A stretch of DNA of 5,937 nucleotides, from assembly GCA_007129145.1 (NCBI GenBank), contig SKWC01000305.1, positions 1 to 5,937 on the forward strand, given 5' to 3'. The DNA is from Rubritepida sp. Lineage in GTDB: Bacteria; Pseudomonadota; Alphaproteobacteria; Acetobacterales; Acetobacteraceae. This document shows, piece by piece, positions 1-5,937 of the stretch. The notes beneath the pieces are model-generated. The model worked only from the letters and a program-made list of their open reading frames with translations, was not told the origin of the DNA and ran no database searches. The position numbers were made by a program, and so were the translations under genes. Numbering within the stretch: the first letter of the stretch is position 1; each line of letters opens with the position of its first letter.

Positions 1-2
1 CC

Positions 3-476
3 GCCGCCAACCTGCTGGGCGAGGAGAACGCCGGCTTCCGCCAGCTGATGCACCAGCTCCCGCAGGAGCGCCTCATCATCGCGATCCGCTGCGGCATCAG
101 CATGGAGACCATGCTGGAGAAGACCATCGAATACACGAAGCAGCGCCAGGTCTTCGGCCAGGCGGTGTTCGACTTCCAGGTGCACCGCTTCAAGCTGGCG
201 CAGGCCAAGGCCGAGATCGGCATGTTTCGCGTCTATCTGGACGATTGCATCGCGCGGCACATGCAGGGCGCGCTCTCGGCCGAGGAGGCGGCGGCGGCCA
301 AGCTGCTGGGCACCGAGATGCAGAACCGCCTGCTGGATGACTTCCTGCAGATGCATGGCGGCTATGGCTACATGGCCGAATACGAGATCGGCCGCGCCTG
401 GGCCGATGCGCGCGTGGGCCGCATCTACGGCGGCTCCTCCGAGGTGATGCGCGAGATCATCGCGCGCACGCTGTGA
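3..476 (+). CDS. Acyl-CoA dehydrogenase, LCAD/IVD-type, C-terminal part (5' truncated by window)
   Basis: FAD-dependent cytosolic enzyme expected to introduce an alpha,beta double bond into an acyl-CoA and pass electrons to ETF. The last 157 codons are visible; a full-length member has about 380-400 residues, so the N-terminal and beta domains lie left of the window. The visible part is the C-terminal helical domain. It opens with GEENAGF, then LPQERL, the FAD-contacting KQRQVFGQ stretch, QMHGGYGYM and the terminal IYGGSSEVMRE. The Glu of LPQERL (codon 66-68) sits where long-chain and isovaleryl-CoA dehydrogenases carry the catalytic base. The medium/short-chain base position, after the Tyr of YGG, is Gly (429-431). 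This places the protein in the LCAD/IVD group rather than the MCAD group. It probably heads the run continuing into the Bug and SDR genes. Acyl chain specificity is unknown. Confidence 0.95.
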   Translation, partial: AANLLGEENAGFRQLMHQLPQERLIIAIRCGISMETMLEKTIEYTKQRQVFGQAVFDFQVHRFKLAQAKAEIGMFRVYLDDCIARHMQGALSAEEAAAAKLLGTEMQNRLLDDFLQMHGGYGYMAEYEIGRAWADARVGRIYGGSSEVMREIIARTL

Positions 477-498
477 CCACCGATAACGAGAAACCAAC

Positions 499-503
499 GG
501 GAG
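499..503 (+). promoter_or_regulatory. Ribosome binding site deciding the Bug gene start
   Basis: GGGAG lies 7 bases before the ATG at 511 but only 1 base before the in-frame ATG at 505. The spacing favours 511 as the true start. It also removes two residues in front of the KRRS leader. Confidence 0.6.
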
Positions 504-510
504 TATGTCA

Positions 511-1470
511 ATGAAGCGTCGTTCCCTGCTCACGGCCGCGCTGGCCGCACCGGCCTTCGCGCCCGGCATCGGGCTTGCGCAGTCCTTCCCCTCGCGGCCG
601 ATCACGCTGATCGTGCCCTTCACCCCCGGCGGCTCGACCGACCAGCAGATGCGCGTGCTGGCGCGCATCGCCAGCGACGTCTTCGGCCAGCAGGTGATCA
701 CCGAGAATCGCGCGGGCGCGGGTGCGACCCTCTCGGCCGCGGCGATGCTGCGCGCCGAGCCCGATGGGCACACCCTGGCGCAGCTGCCGCTGCCGGCCCT
801 GCGCCTGCCCTTCATGCAGCGCATGCCCTTCAACCCGCGCACCGACTTCACCCCGGTGATCCACCTCACCGGCTATCTGTTCATGATGTGCGTGCGCGCC
901 GACAGCCCGATCCGGACCTGGGCCGACATGCTGGCCGAATGCCGCCGCCGCCCCGGCGAGGTGCGCTGGGGCAACACGGGGGCCAATGGCACGCCGCATC
1001 TGACGCTGGTCGAGATCGCCCGGCGCGAGAACCTCGATGTCATCCACGTCCCCTTCCGCGGCGAGGCCGACAGCACGCCCAACATCCTGGGCGGGCACAT
1101 CGAGGCGGCGGCCACGGGCTCGGGCCCGCTGCAACTGATCGCGGAAGGGCGGATGCATGCGCTGAACGTCTGGCCGCGCCAGCGCTCGCGCCGGCTGCCG
1201 GACACGCCCACCCTGGTCGAGCTCGGCTACGAGGACATGGTGGTGACCTCGCCCTACGGGCTGGTCGGGCCGCGCGGGATGAACCCGGACATCGTGGCCC
1301 GCCTGCATCAGGGCTTCCGCGAGGCGCTGCACCATCCCGAGAGCCTGGCGCTGCTGGACCGGCTCGACATGCCGCTGGAATACCTCAACAGCGAGGACTA
1401 CGCGGCCTTCATGCAGCGCACCATCGACGAGGAGGAGGCGCGCGTCACCCGCCTCGGCCTGCGCATCTGA
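511..1470 (+). CDS. Bug-family (TctC-like) tripartite tricarboxylate transporter substrate-binding protein
   Basis: Periplasmic solute-binding protein of 319 residues, normal length for the Bug/TctC family, which binds small carboxylates. Residues 1-23 form a signal peptide: KRR, a hydrophobic alanine-rich stretch, then GLA before Gln24 as the likely cleavage site. The paired Arg at 3-4 makes Tat export possible, but Sec is not excluded. Family landmarks in order: SRPITLIVPFTPGGSTD at the mature N-terminus, ENRAGAG (65-71) matching the usual ENRPGAGG, GNTGANGTPH (154-163), HVPFRGEAD and LGGHI (179-197), and a late GLVGPRGM segment. The ATG at 511 is preferred to 505 because of ribosome-binding-site spacing. 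It lies 34 bases after the acyl-CoA dehydrogenase stop with no terminator between, and its stop overlaps the next start, so it is very likely co-transcribed. No TctA/TctB membrane partners are in the window; Bug proteins are often orphans. The ligand is unknown, but the acyl-CoA context suggests an organic acid. Confidence 0.93.
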   Translation: MKRRSLLTAALAAPAFAPGIGLAQSFPSRPITLIVPFTPGGSTDQQMRVLARIASDVFGQQVITENRAGAGATLSAAAMLRAEPDGHTLAQLPLPALRLPFMQRMPFNPRTDFTPVIHLTGYLFMMCVRADSPIRTWADMLAECRRRPGEVRWGNTGANGTPHLTLVEIARRENLDVIHVPFRGEADSTPNILGGHIEAAATGSGPLQLIAEGRMHALNVWPRQRSRRLPDTPTLVELGYEDMVVTSPYGLVGPRGMNPDIVARLHQGFREALHHPESLALLDRLDMPLEYLNSEDYAAFMQRTIDEEEARVTRLGLRI

Positions 1471-2360
1471 TGCCGGCGCCGGGCGCGCTGGAGGGCCAGC
1501 GCGTGCTGATCACGGGCGGCGGGACCGGGCTCGGGCGGATGATGGCCGGGCATCTGCTCGGCCTCGGCGCCGCGGTCGAGATCTGGGGCCGCCGCGCCCC
1601 CGTGCTGGAGGAGGCCGCCGCCGCGATGGCGGCCGCCCACCCCGACCGGGTGCGCTGGCAGGTGGTGGACATCAAGGATGCGGACGCCGTGGAGGCGGCG
1701 GTCGCGGCCAGCGTGGCGGCCGGTGCCGCGCCCACGCGCCTCATCAACAACGCCGCGGGCAATTTCCTGTCGCGCACCGAGGACCTCTCGCCGCGCGGCT
1801 TCCGCGCCGTCACGGAGATCGTGCTGCACGGCACCTTCCATGTGACCCAGGCGGTGGGGAAGCACTGGATCGCCACCGGCACGCCGGGCGCGGTGGTGTC
1901 CATCCTGGTGACCTGGATCTGGACGGGGGCGCCCTTCGTGGTGCCCTCGGCGATGAGCAAGGCGGGGGTGGAGGCGATGACCAAGTCGCTGGCCATCGAA
2001 TGGGGGCGGCACGGCATCCGGCTGAACGGCATCGCGCCGGGGCTGATCCCGACCGAGGGGATGCTGGCGCGCATCCGCCCCGGCGACGCCGACCCTGCGG
2101 CGAAGTGGAACGCCCGCAACCCGCTGGGCCGCACCGGCACGGCCGAGGATATCGGCGCGCTGGCCGCCTTCCTGCTGAGCGACCAGGCCTCCTGGATCAC
2201 GGGCCAGACCATCGCCCTCGATGGCGGGCAATGGCTGGCGAATGGCGCGGGGACCTACACGGACTACCTGGCCTGGGGCGATGCCGAGTGGGAGGAAGCG
2301 CGCGCGCGCATCAAGGCGCGCAACGCCGAGGACCGGGCGCAGCGCGGGAGCCCTTCATAG
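1470..2360 (+). CDS. SDR oxidoreductase, 2,4-dienoyl-CoA reductase-like, atypical active site
   Basis: Predicted NAD(P)-dependent short-chain dehydrogenase of 296 residues. The Rossmann motif TGGGTGLG is at 15-22, and GRR at 40-42 after the second strand fits NADP(H) preference. INNAAGNF (92-99), FVVPSAMSKAGVEAM around 156-170, the EWG..GIRLN segment and a C-terminal ITGQTIALDGG resemble mitochondrial DECR1 and Bacillus FadH more than classical SDRs. From recalled human DECR1 (Asn148, Ser210, Lys214), the matching residues are Asn98, Ser160 and Lys164, an ungapped offset of 50. The DECR1 catalytic Tyr199 position is Trp149, and the helix Asn (VLNGT) is His120. The reaction may therefore differ from dienoyl-CoA reduction, or the enzyme may be impaired. 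The ATG shares its A with the Bug TGA stop and no clear Shine-Dalgarno precedes it, implying translational coupling. The stop overlaps the convergent ligase by 6 bases. Family is secure; function is uncertain. Confidence 0.9.
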   Translation: MPAPGALEGQRVLITGGGTGLGRMMAGHLLGLGAAVEIWGRRAPVLEEAAAAMAAAHPDRVRWQVVDIKDADAVEAAVAASVAAGAAPTRLINNAAGNFLSRTEDLSPRGFRAVTEIVLHGTFHVTQAVGKHWIATGTPGAVVSILVTWIWTGAPFVVPSAMSKAGVEAMTKSLAIEWGRHGIRLNGIAPGLIPTEGMLARIRPGDADPAAKWNARNPLGRTGTAEDIGALAAFLLSDQASWITGQTIALDGGQWLANGAGTYTDYLAWGDAEWEEARARIKARNAEDRAQRGSPS

Positions 2361-2370
2361 GAAGCGCTCC
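2347..2370. terminator. Candidate bidirectional terminator hairpin at the convergent stop codons
   Basis: A 24-base inverted repeat: GGAGC (2347-2351) pairs with GCTCC (2366-2370), then one C/C mismatch (2352/2365), then CTTC (2353-2356) pairs with GAAG (2361-2364) around an ATAG loop. The SDR stop TAG (2358-2360) and the ligase stop (complement of 2355-2357) lie at its apex. The symmetry makes it usable from both strands. No T-tract follows on either strand, so it is not a canonical intrinsic terminator; chance or an attenuating/RNA-stabilising role is possible. Confidence 0.35.
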
Positions 2371-3881
2371 TTCAGGACGCGGCGCAGCAGCTTGCCGGCC
2401 TCGCTGCGCGGCAGTTCGTCGAGGAAATCCACGGCGACCGGCACCTTGAGGCTGCCGAGATGCGCCCGGCAATGGGCGATGATCTCGGCGGCCAGCGCCG
2501 CATCCCCTGGCGGTTCGCCCAGCGGGGCACAGGGCACCACCAGGGCGCGCGGGCGTTCGCCCATCTCGGCGTCCGGCTGGCCCACCACGGCTGCCTCGGC
2601 CACGGCAGGGTGCCCGGCCAGCACCGCCTCGATCTCGGCGGGGTAGATGTTCACCCCACCGGCCAGGATCAGATCCGCCCTTCGGTCGGAGAGATAGAGA
2701 AAGCCCTCCTCATCCAGCCAGCCCAGGTCGTGCAGCGTGGCCCAGCCGCGGTCGTTGTAGGCGGCGGCGGTCTTCTCGGGGTCGTTGTGGTAGGCGAAGC
2801 GCGGCCCGCCCTCGAACCAGATGCGCCCCGTTGCGCCGGGCGGCAGTCCGCGCCCGTCATCGTCCAGGATGTGCACCGCGCCGAAGGCGGGGCGGCCCAC
2901 GCTGCCGGGTTTCCGCAGCCAGTCGGCGCTGGCGATGAAGCAGGTGCCGATGCCCTCGCTGCCCGCGTAGTATTCGCGGATGATCGGGCCCCACCATTCG
3001 ATCATCGCGCGCTTCACCGGGACGGGACAGGGTGCCGCCGCATGGATGGCGCAGCGGTGGCTGGACAGGTCATGGGCGTGGCGCACCGCCTCGGGCAGGG
3101 CCAGCAGGCGCGCGAACATGGTGGGCACCCATTGGCTGTGGGTGATGCGGTGCGCCTCGATGAGCGCGAGGCAGCGGGCGGCGTCGAATTTGCGCATGAT
3201 CACCGCCGTGCCGCCGCCATCCATGGTGCGCTGGACATAGCGGTTGGGTGCCGCGTGGTAGAGCGGCGCGGGCGAGAGATAGACCGTGCTGTCGTCGAAG
3301 CCGTAGAAGCCCTTCCAGCTCATGTCGAATTCGGGCTTGTGGCGGTCCGCGAATTGGATCAGCGGGCGGCGGATGCCCTTGGGCAGGCCGGTGGTGCCCG
3401 AGGAATAGAGGAACTCCCGCCCGATCGGCCGTTCGCCTTCGGGCCAGGTTTCGGGCTGGCCGGCCATCAGCGCCTCCAGCGGCGCGAAGCCCTCGATGGC
3501 CCCGCCCGCGCCGAAGCGATGCGGCACGGCGGCGAGGTCCAGCGACTGCGCCAACGCGCGCAGCCCGGCCCCGGCGACCACCAGCGCCGCGCCGGAGTCG
3601 CGCAGCACATGCGCGACCTCATTGGGGCGCAGGTGGATGGACAGCGGCGTGACCATCAGCCCCGCCCGCTTCGCGCCATAGGTCAGCACCAGGAATTCGG
3701 GGGAGTTCTCCAGCAGCAGCGCGATGCCCTGCCCCGGCTCCAGCCCCAGCGCCGCCAGCCCATGCGCCGCCCGGTTCGCCGCCGCGTCGAGTTCCCGGAA
3801 GCTCAGCGCCTCCCCGGTCTCGGGGAAGATGGCGGCGGGCTTGTCGGGCGTGCGGCGGGCCACTTCGGCGAGGTGCGGCAT
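2355..3881 (-). CDS. Acyl-CoA synthetase (AMP-forming, ANL superfamily)
   Basis: Cytosolic ligase of 508 residues, full length, that should activate a carboxylic acid with ATP to an acyl-adenylate and then to the CoA thioester. The N-terminus (TPDKPA, then GEALSFREL) is typical. The phosphate-binding loop YSSGTTGLPKG is at 159-169 with Lys168. YLSPAPLYHAAP follows, then IHAAAPCPVPVK and the YYAGSEG motif (304-310, Glu309), where relatives more often have TEG. The D.GWLDEEGFLYLSDRR region precedes the hinge, GGVNIYPAEIE is at 408-418, and the C-terminal catalytic Lys is Lys497 in SEAGK. The protein resembles broad-specificity FadD-like synthetases common next to acyl-CoA dehydrogenases. Fatty, branched or aromatic acids are all possible. 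GAGGAA 5 bases before the ATG supports the start. It is transcribed against its neighbours, so it has its own promoter in the divergent gap. Confidence 0.95.
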   Translation of the reverse strand: MPHLAEVARRTPDKPAAIFPETGEALSFRELDAAANRAAHGLAALGLEPGQGIALLLENSPEFLVLTYGAKRAGLMVTPLSIHLRPNEVAHVLRDSGAALVVAGAGLRALAQSLDLAAVPHRFGAGGAIEGFAPLEALMAGQPETWPEGERPIGREFLYSSGTTGLPKGIRRPLIQFADRHKPEFDMSWKGFYGFDDSTVYLSPAPLYHAAPNRYVQRTMDGGGTAVIMRKFDAARCLALIEAHRITHSQWVPTMFARLLALPEAVRHAHDLSSHRCAIHAAAPCPVPVKRAMIEWWGPIIREYYAGSEGIGTCFIASADWLRKPGSVGRPAFGAVHILDDDGRGLPPGATGRIWFEGGPRFAYHNDPEKTAAAYNDRGWATLHDLGWLDEEGFLYLSDRRADLILAGGVNIYPAEIEAVLAGHPAVAEAAVVGQPDAEMGERPRALVVPCAPLGEPPGDAALAAEIIAHCRAHLGSLKVPVAVDFLDELPRSEAGKLLRRVLKERFL

Positions 3882-3886
3882 GGGCG

Positions 3887-3892
3887 TTCCTC
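3887..3892 (-). promoter_or_regulatory. Ribosome binding site of the acyl-CoA synthetase
   Basis: GAGGAA read on the minus strand, 5 bases before the ATG whose complement ends at 3881. It supports this start. Confidence 0.6.
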
Positions 3893-3973
3893 ATTGCGTC
3901 GGGTCCATGCTCCGGCAGGGGTGCCGCTTGCGTCAACCAAGCCCCCATGCTGCGCTTGCCATGCGAGGTTTGG

Positions 3974-3978
3974 GGAGG
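3974..3978 (+). promoter_or_regulatory. Ribosome binding site deciding the HSD10-like SDR start
   Basis: GGAGG, within GGGGAGGA, lies 7 bases before the ATG at 3986. An in-frame ATG at 3947 would add 13 residues unlike the family N-terminus, and this strong site would then lie inside the coding region, so 3986 is preferred. Confidence 0.75.
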
Positions 3979-3985
3979 ACAATCC

Positions 3986-4747
3986 ATGGATGTGCAGGGT
4001 GCGGTCGCCATCGTCACGGGCGGCGCCTCGGGGCTTGGGCTGGCCACGGCGAGGCGGCTGGCGGCCGCCGGGGCGAAGCCGCTGCTGGTGGATCTGGAAA
4101 CCTCGGAGGGTGCGGCGCGCGCGGCCGAGATCGGCGGGGGCTTCGCGGCGGCCGATGTGGCCGATGAGGCGCAGATGCAGGCGGCAGTGGCAGAGGCCGA
4201 GGCGATGGGCCCGGTGCGCGTGCTGGTGCATTGCGCGGGCCGCGGCGGGGCGCTGCGCATCCTGGACCGCGACGGCACCCCGGGCAGCCTCGCGCATTTC
4301 GAGGCCATCATCCGCGTGAACCTGACGGGCACCTTCAACGCCGTGCGGCTCGCCACCGCCGCCATGGCCAGGACCGAGGCGCTGCCCTCGGGCGAGCGCG
4401 GCGTCTGCGTGCTGACCGCCTCGGTCGCGGGCTATGAGGGGCAGATCGGGCAGATCCCCTATGCGTCGTCCAAGGCGGGGGTGATCGGCTTCACCATCTG
4501 CGCCGCGCGCGACCTGGCGTCGCGCATGATCCGCGTCTGCACCATCGCGCCGGGCATCTTCGACACGCCCATGCTCCAGCGCCTGTCGGACCCCATCAAG
4601 CAGTCGCTGGCGCAGACCGTGCCCAACCCGCACCGCCTGGGCATGCCCGAGGAATACGCGAAGCTGGCCATGCAGATCGTGGAGAACGGCTACCTGAACG
4701 GCGAGACCATCCGCCTGGACGGCGCGATCCGGATGGCGCCGCGATGA
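3986..4747 (+). CDS. 3-hydroxyacyl-CoA dehydrogenase type II (HSD17B10-like) SDR
   Basis: Classical short-chain dehydrogenase of 253 residues, the normal length for HSD10-type enzymes, which oxidise 3-hydroxyacyl-CoA (including 2-methyl-3-hydroxybutyryl-CoA) with NAD. TGGASGLG (11-18) is the cofactor motif, and Asp36 at the end of the second strand indicates NAD rather than NADP. All four classical catalytic residues are present: Asn112 (VNLTGTF), Ser146 (TASVAGYEGQ), Tyr159 and Lys163 (YASSK). The stretch TIAPGIFDTPML and the C-terminal LNGETIRLDGAIRM are hallmarks of the HSD10 subgroup. The start at 3986 is set by a strong ribosome binding site. The last four bases (ATGA, 4744-4747) form the start of the dehydratase gene, so the two are translated together. 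In context it would supply the third step of a beta-oxidation-like route. Another hydroxyl substrate cannot be excluded, since subgroup members are promiscuous. Confidence 0.93.
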   Translation: MDVQGAVAIVTGGASGLGLATARRLAAAGAKPLLVDLETSEGAARAAEIGGGFAAADVADEAQMQAAVAEAEAMGPVRVLVHCAGRGGALRILDRDGTPGSLAHFEAIIRVNLTGTFNAVRLATAAMARTEALPSGERGVCVLTASVAGYEGQIGQIPYASSKAGVIGFTICAARDLASRMIRVCTIAPGIFDTPMLQRLSDPIKQSLAQTVPNPHRLGMPEEYAKLAMQIVENGYLNGETIRLDGAIRMAPR

Positions 4748-5937
4748 AGAAGCCCGAGGAACTTCGCAGCCACCGTTGGTTCGGCGCCGAGGGCATGCGG
4801 CCCTCCAACCACCGCTCGCGCCTGCTGCAGCTGGGGCTGGGCTATCCCGAGTTCCGCGGCAAGCCGGTGATCGGGATCATCAACACCTGGTCCGACTTGA
4901 TGCATTGCCACGCGCATTTCCGCGAGCGCGCGCAGGATGTGAAGCGCGGCGTGTGGCAGGCGGGCGGCATGCCGGTCGAGATCCCTGCGATGGCCCTGCC
5001 CGAGGTGTTCCAGAAGCCCTCCACCATGCTCTACCGCAACTTCCTGGCGATGGAGACGGAGGAGCTGGCGCGCAGCCTGCCGCTCGATGGGCTGGTGCTG
5101 ATGGGCGGCTGCGACAAGACGGGCCCGGGGCTGATCATGGGCGCGATCAGCATGGGGCTGCCCAGCATCTATGTGCCCGCGGGGCCGATGCTGACCGGGC
5201 GATGGAACGGCAGGCGGCTGGGTTCGGGCAGCGATGTCTGGAAATACTACGGGGAACTCCGCGCCGGCACGATCAGCCAGCAGGATTGGCAGGAGATGGA
5301 GGCGGGGCTGTCGCGCTCGGCCGGCACCTGCATGACGGCGGGCACCGCCAGCACCATGGCGCTGGCCGCCGAGGCGATGGGCCTCACGCTGCCCGGCGCG
5401 GCCTCCATCCCCGCGGTGGATTCCGCCCATCCGCGCATGGCCGCGGCCGCGGGTTCGCGCATCGTGGGCATGGTGTGGGAGGACCTGGCCATCACGCGGC
5501 TGCTGGACCAGCGCAGCATGAACAATGCGGTGGCGGCGACCATGGCCTTCGGCGGCTCGACCAACGCCATCCCGCATCTGATCGCGATCGCGCGGCGGGC
5601 GGGAATCGCGATGGACCTGGAGCGCTTCGACGCGATCAGCGCGCGGGTGCCGCTCATCGCCAACCTGCGGCCCAATGGCGACACGCATCTCATGGAGGAT
5701 TTCCACTATGCCGGCGGCAGCCGTGGTTTCCTCGCGCGGCTGGCGCCGCATCTGGCGCTGGATGCGCTGACCGTTAGCGGCACGCTGGGCGGGCAGATCG
5801 AGGGTGCGGGGGTGTTCGACGATGATGTGATCCGCCCGCTGGAGAGGCCGCTGAACCCCAATGGCGGGGTGGTGGTGCTGCGCGGCAGCCTGGCCCCCGA
5901 TGGCGCGGTCATCAAGCAATCCGCGGCCGATCCCGCG
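4744..5937 (+). CDS. IlvD/Edd-family dehydratase, sugar-acid (arabinonate/xylonate) type, 3' truncated by window
   Basis: Iron-sulfur dehydratase that removes water from a 2,3-dihydroxy acid to give a 2-keto acid. The first 398 codons are open to the window edge without a stop; family members have about 570-600 residues, so roughly 175-200 are missing. Cluster ligands are Cys55 (NTWSDLMHCH), Cys123 (GGCDKTGPG, 121-129) and Cys196 (SAGTCMTAGTASTM). Their spacings of 68 and 73 match Cys59, Cys127 and Cys200 as I recall them for the Rhizobium leguminosarum L-arabinonate dehydratase [2Fe-2S] site. Lys125 matches its metal-binding carbamylated Lys129. The C-terminal catalytic Ser lies beyond the window. 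The opening RSHRWFG and NTWSD also fit the pentonate branch rather than the valine/isoleucine enzyme IlvD. The start overlaps the SDR stop by ATGA with only a weak ribosome binding site, suggesting coupling. The exact substrate is unknown. Confidence 0.92.
   Translation, partial: MKKPEELRSHRWFGAEGMRPSNHRSRLLQLGLGYPEFRGKPVIGIINTWSDLMHCHAHFRERAQDVKRGVWQAGGMPVEIPAMALPEVFQKPSTMLYRNFLAMETEELARSLPLDGLVLMGGCDKTGPGLIMGAISMGLPSIYVPAGPMLTGRWNGRRLGSGSDVWKYYGELRAGTISQQDWQEMEAGLSRSAGTCMTAGTASTMALAAEAMGLTLPGAASIPAVDSAHPRMAAAAGSRIVGMVWEDLAITRLLDQRSMNNAVAATMAFGGSTNAIPHLIAIARRAGIAMDLERFDAISARVPLIANLRPNGDTHLMEDFHYAGGSRGFLARLAPHLALDALTVSGTLGGQIEGAGVFDDDVIRPLERPLNPNGGVVVLRGSLAPDGAVIKQSAADPA

Larger units (their letters stand above)
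3882..3985. promoter_or_regulatory. Divergent intergenic region, probable back-to-back promoters
   Basis: The only sizeable non-coding gap in the window, 104 bases between the ligase start (minus) and the HSD10-like SDR start (plus), so both transcripts most likely begin here. Visible elements: a direct repeat CCATGCTCCG (3905-3914) and CCATGCTGCG (3945-3954), 40 bases apart; TTGCGTC twice (3894-3900 and 3928-3934); and a small dyad CGGCA/TGCCG around a GGGG loop (3913-3926). TTGCGT at 3928-3933 could be a plus-strand -35 box, but no convincing -10 box sits at the right distance. Promoter function follows from gene layout, not from a clear consensus. Confidence 0.5.

Noticed and set aside
505..510. 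ATG at 505 as start of the Bug gene
   Set aside because: Only 1 base separates it from GGGAG; the ATG at 511 has normal spacing and gives a clean signal peptide.
888..1469. Upstream extension of the 1470-2360 SDR frame
   Set aside because: It lies inside the Bug gene in another frame and encodes Arg/Pro/Ala-rich sequence. The SDR fold begins just after the ATG at 1470, so a fusion is not supported.
2299..2325. GCGC-rich tract near the end of the dienoyl-CoA-reductase-like SDR gene
   Set aside because: It is ordinary Ala/Arg codon use in a GC-rich gene, with no periodic repeat or structure beyond composition.
3947..3985. Earlier ATG at 3947 for the HSD10-like SDR
   Set aside because: The added residues do not resemble the family N-terminus, and the strong GGAGG at 3974-3978 is correctly spaced for the ATG at 3986.
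2460..4319. A 619-codon open frame on the plus strand, antisense to the acyl-CoA synthetase
   Set aside because: Its product is low-complexity, rich in Arg, Gly, Ala and His, with no family motif. It mirrors the ligase, which has complete ANL motifs. Long antisense frames are expected from GC-rich codon bias.
4690..5919. A 409-codon minus-strand open frame opposite the dehydratase
   Set aside because: The plus strand carries an uninterrupted IlvD/Edd protein with all three cluster cysteines. The antisense product is His/Arg/Ala-rich and without motifs.
1..5937. Mobile element, phage, CRISPR or defence system
   Set aside because: All six genes are metabolic or transport families. I see no transposase, integrase, terminal inverted repeats, direct-repeat array or tRNA-like sequence.

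Overview
The window is a gene-dense, very GC-rich stretch of bacterial chromosome holding six protein genes, two of them cut by the window edges. I see no RNA gene, insertion sequence, CRISPR array or phage gene. The strong G/C preference at third codon positions, the Bug-type solute-binding protein with its short RR-leader signal peptide, and the mix of acyl-CoA and sugar-acid enzymes suggest an alphaproteobacterium. A Roseomonas-like member of the Acetobacteraceae is my best guess, but burkholderial relatives cannot be excluded from one window.

Layout. Three plus-strand genes come first: the 3' end of an LCAD/IVD-type acyl-CoA dehydrogenase, a periplasmic Bug (TctC-like) solute-binding protein 34 bases downstream, and a 2,4-dienoyl-CoA-reductase-like short-chain dehydrogenase (SDR) whose ATG overlaps the Bug stop codon. 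A minus-strand acyl-CoA synthetase (AMP-forming ligase) meets this run tail to tail, with a 6-base overlap inside a near-perfect 24-base palindrome. Upstream of the ligase lies a 104-base divergent intergenic region. It leads to a plus-strand HSD17B10-like SDR, which overlaps by ATGA the start of an IlvD/Edd-family dehydratase of the sugar-acid (arabinonate/xylonate) type; this last gene runs off the right edge.

How the genes may work together. A ligase to activate a carboxylic acid, an acyl-CoA dehydrogenase, a dienoyl-CoA-reductase-like enzyme and a 3-hydroxyacyl-CoA-dehydrogenase-like enzyme make up much of a beta-oxidation-type pathway. The Bug protein could capture the substrate in the periplasm. 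Enoyl-CoA hydratase, thiolase and transporter membrane subunits are not in the window. The dehydratase is the odd member, because its family normally acts on free sugar acids or dihydroxy acids rather than CoA esters. The substrate cannot be read from the sequence.

Most notable points: the dienoyl-CoA-reductase-like SDR has Trp and His where the family has its catalytic Tyr and a helix Asn; the palindrome is centred on the two converging stop codons; and the HSD10-like SDR and sugar-acid dehydratase are translationally coupled.
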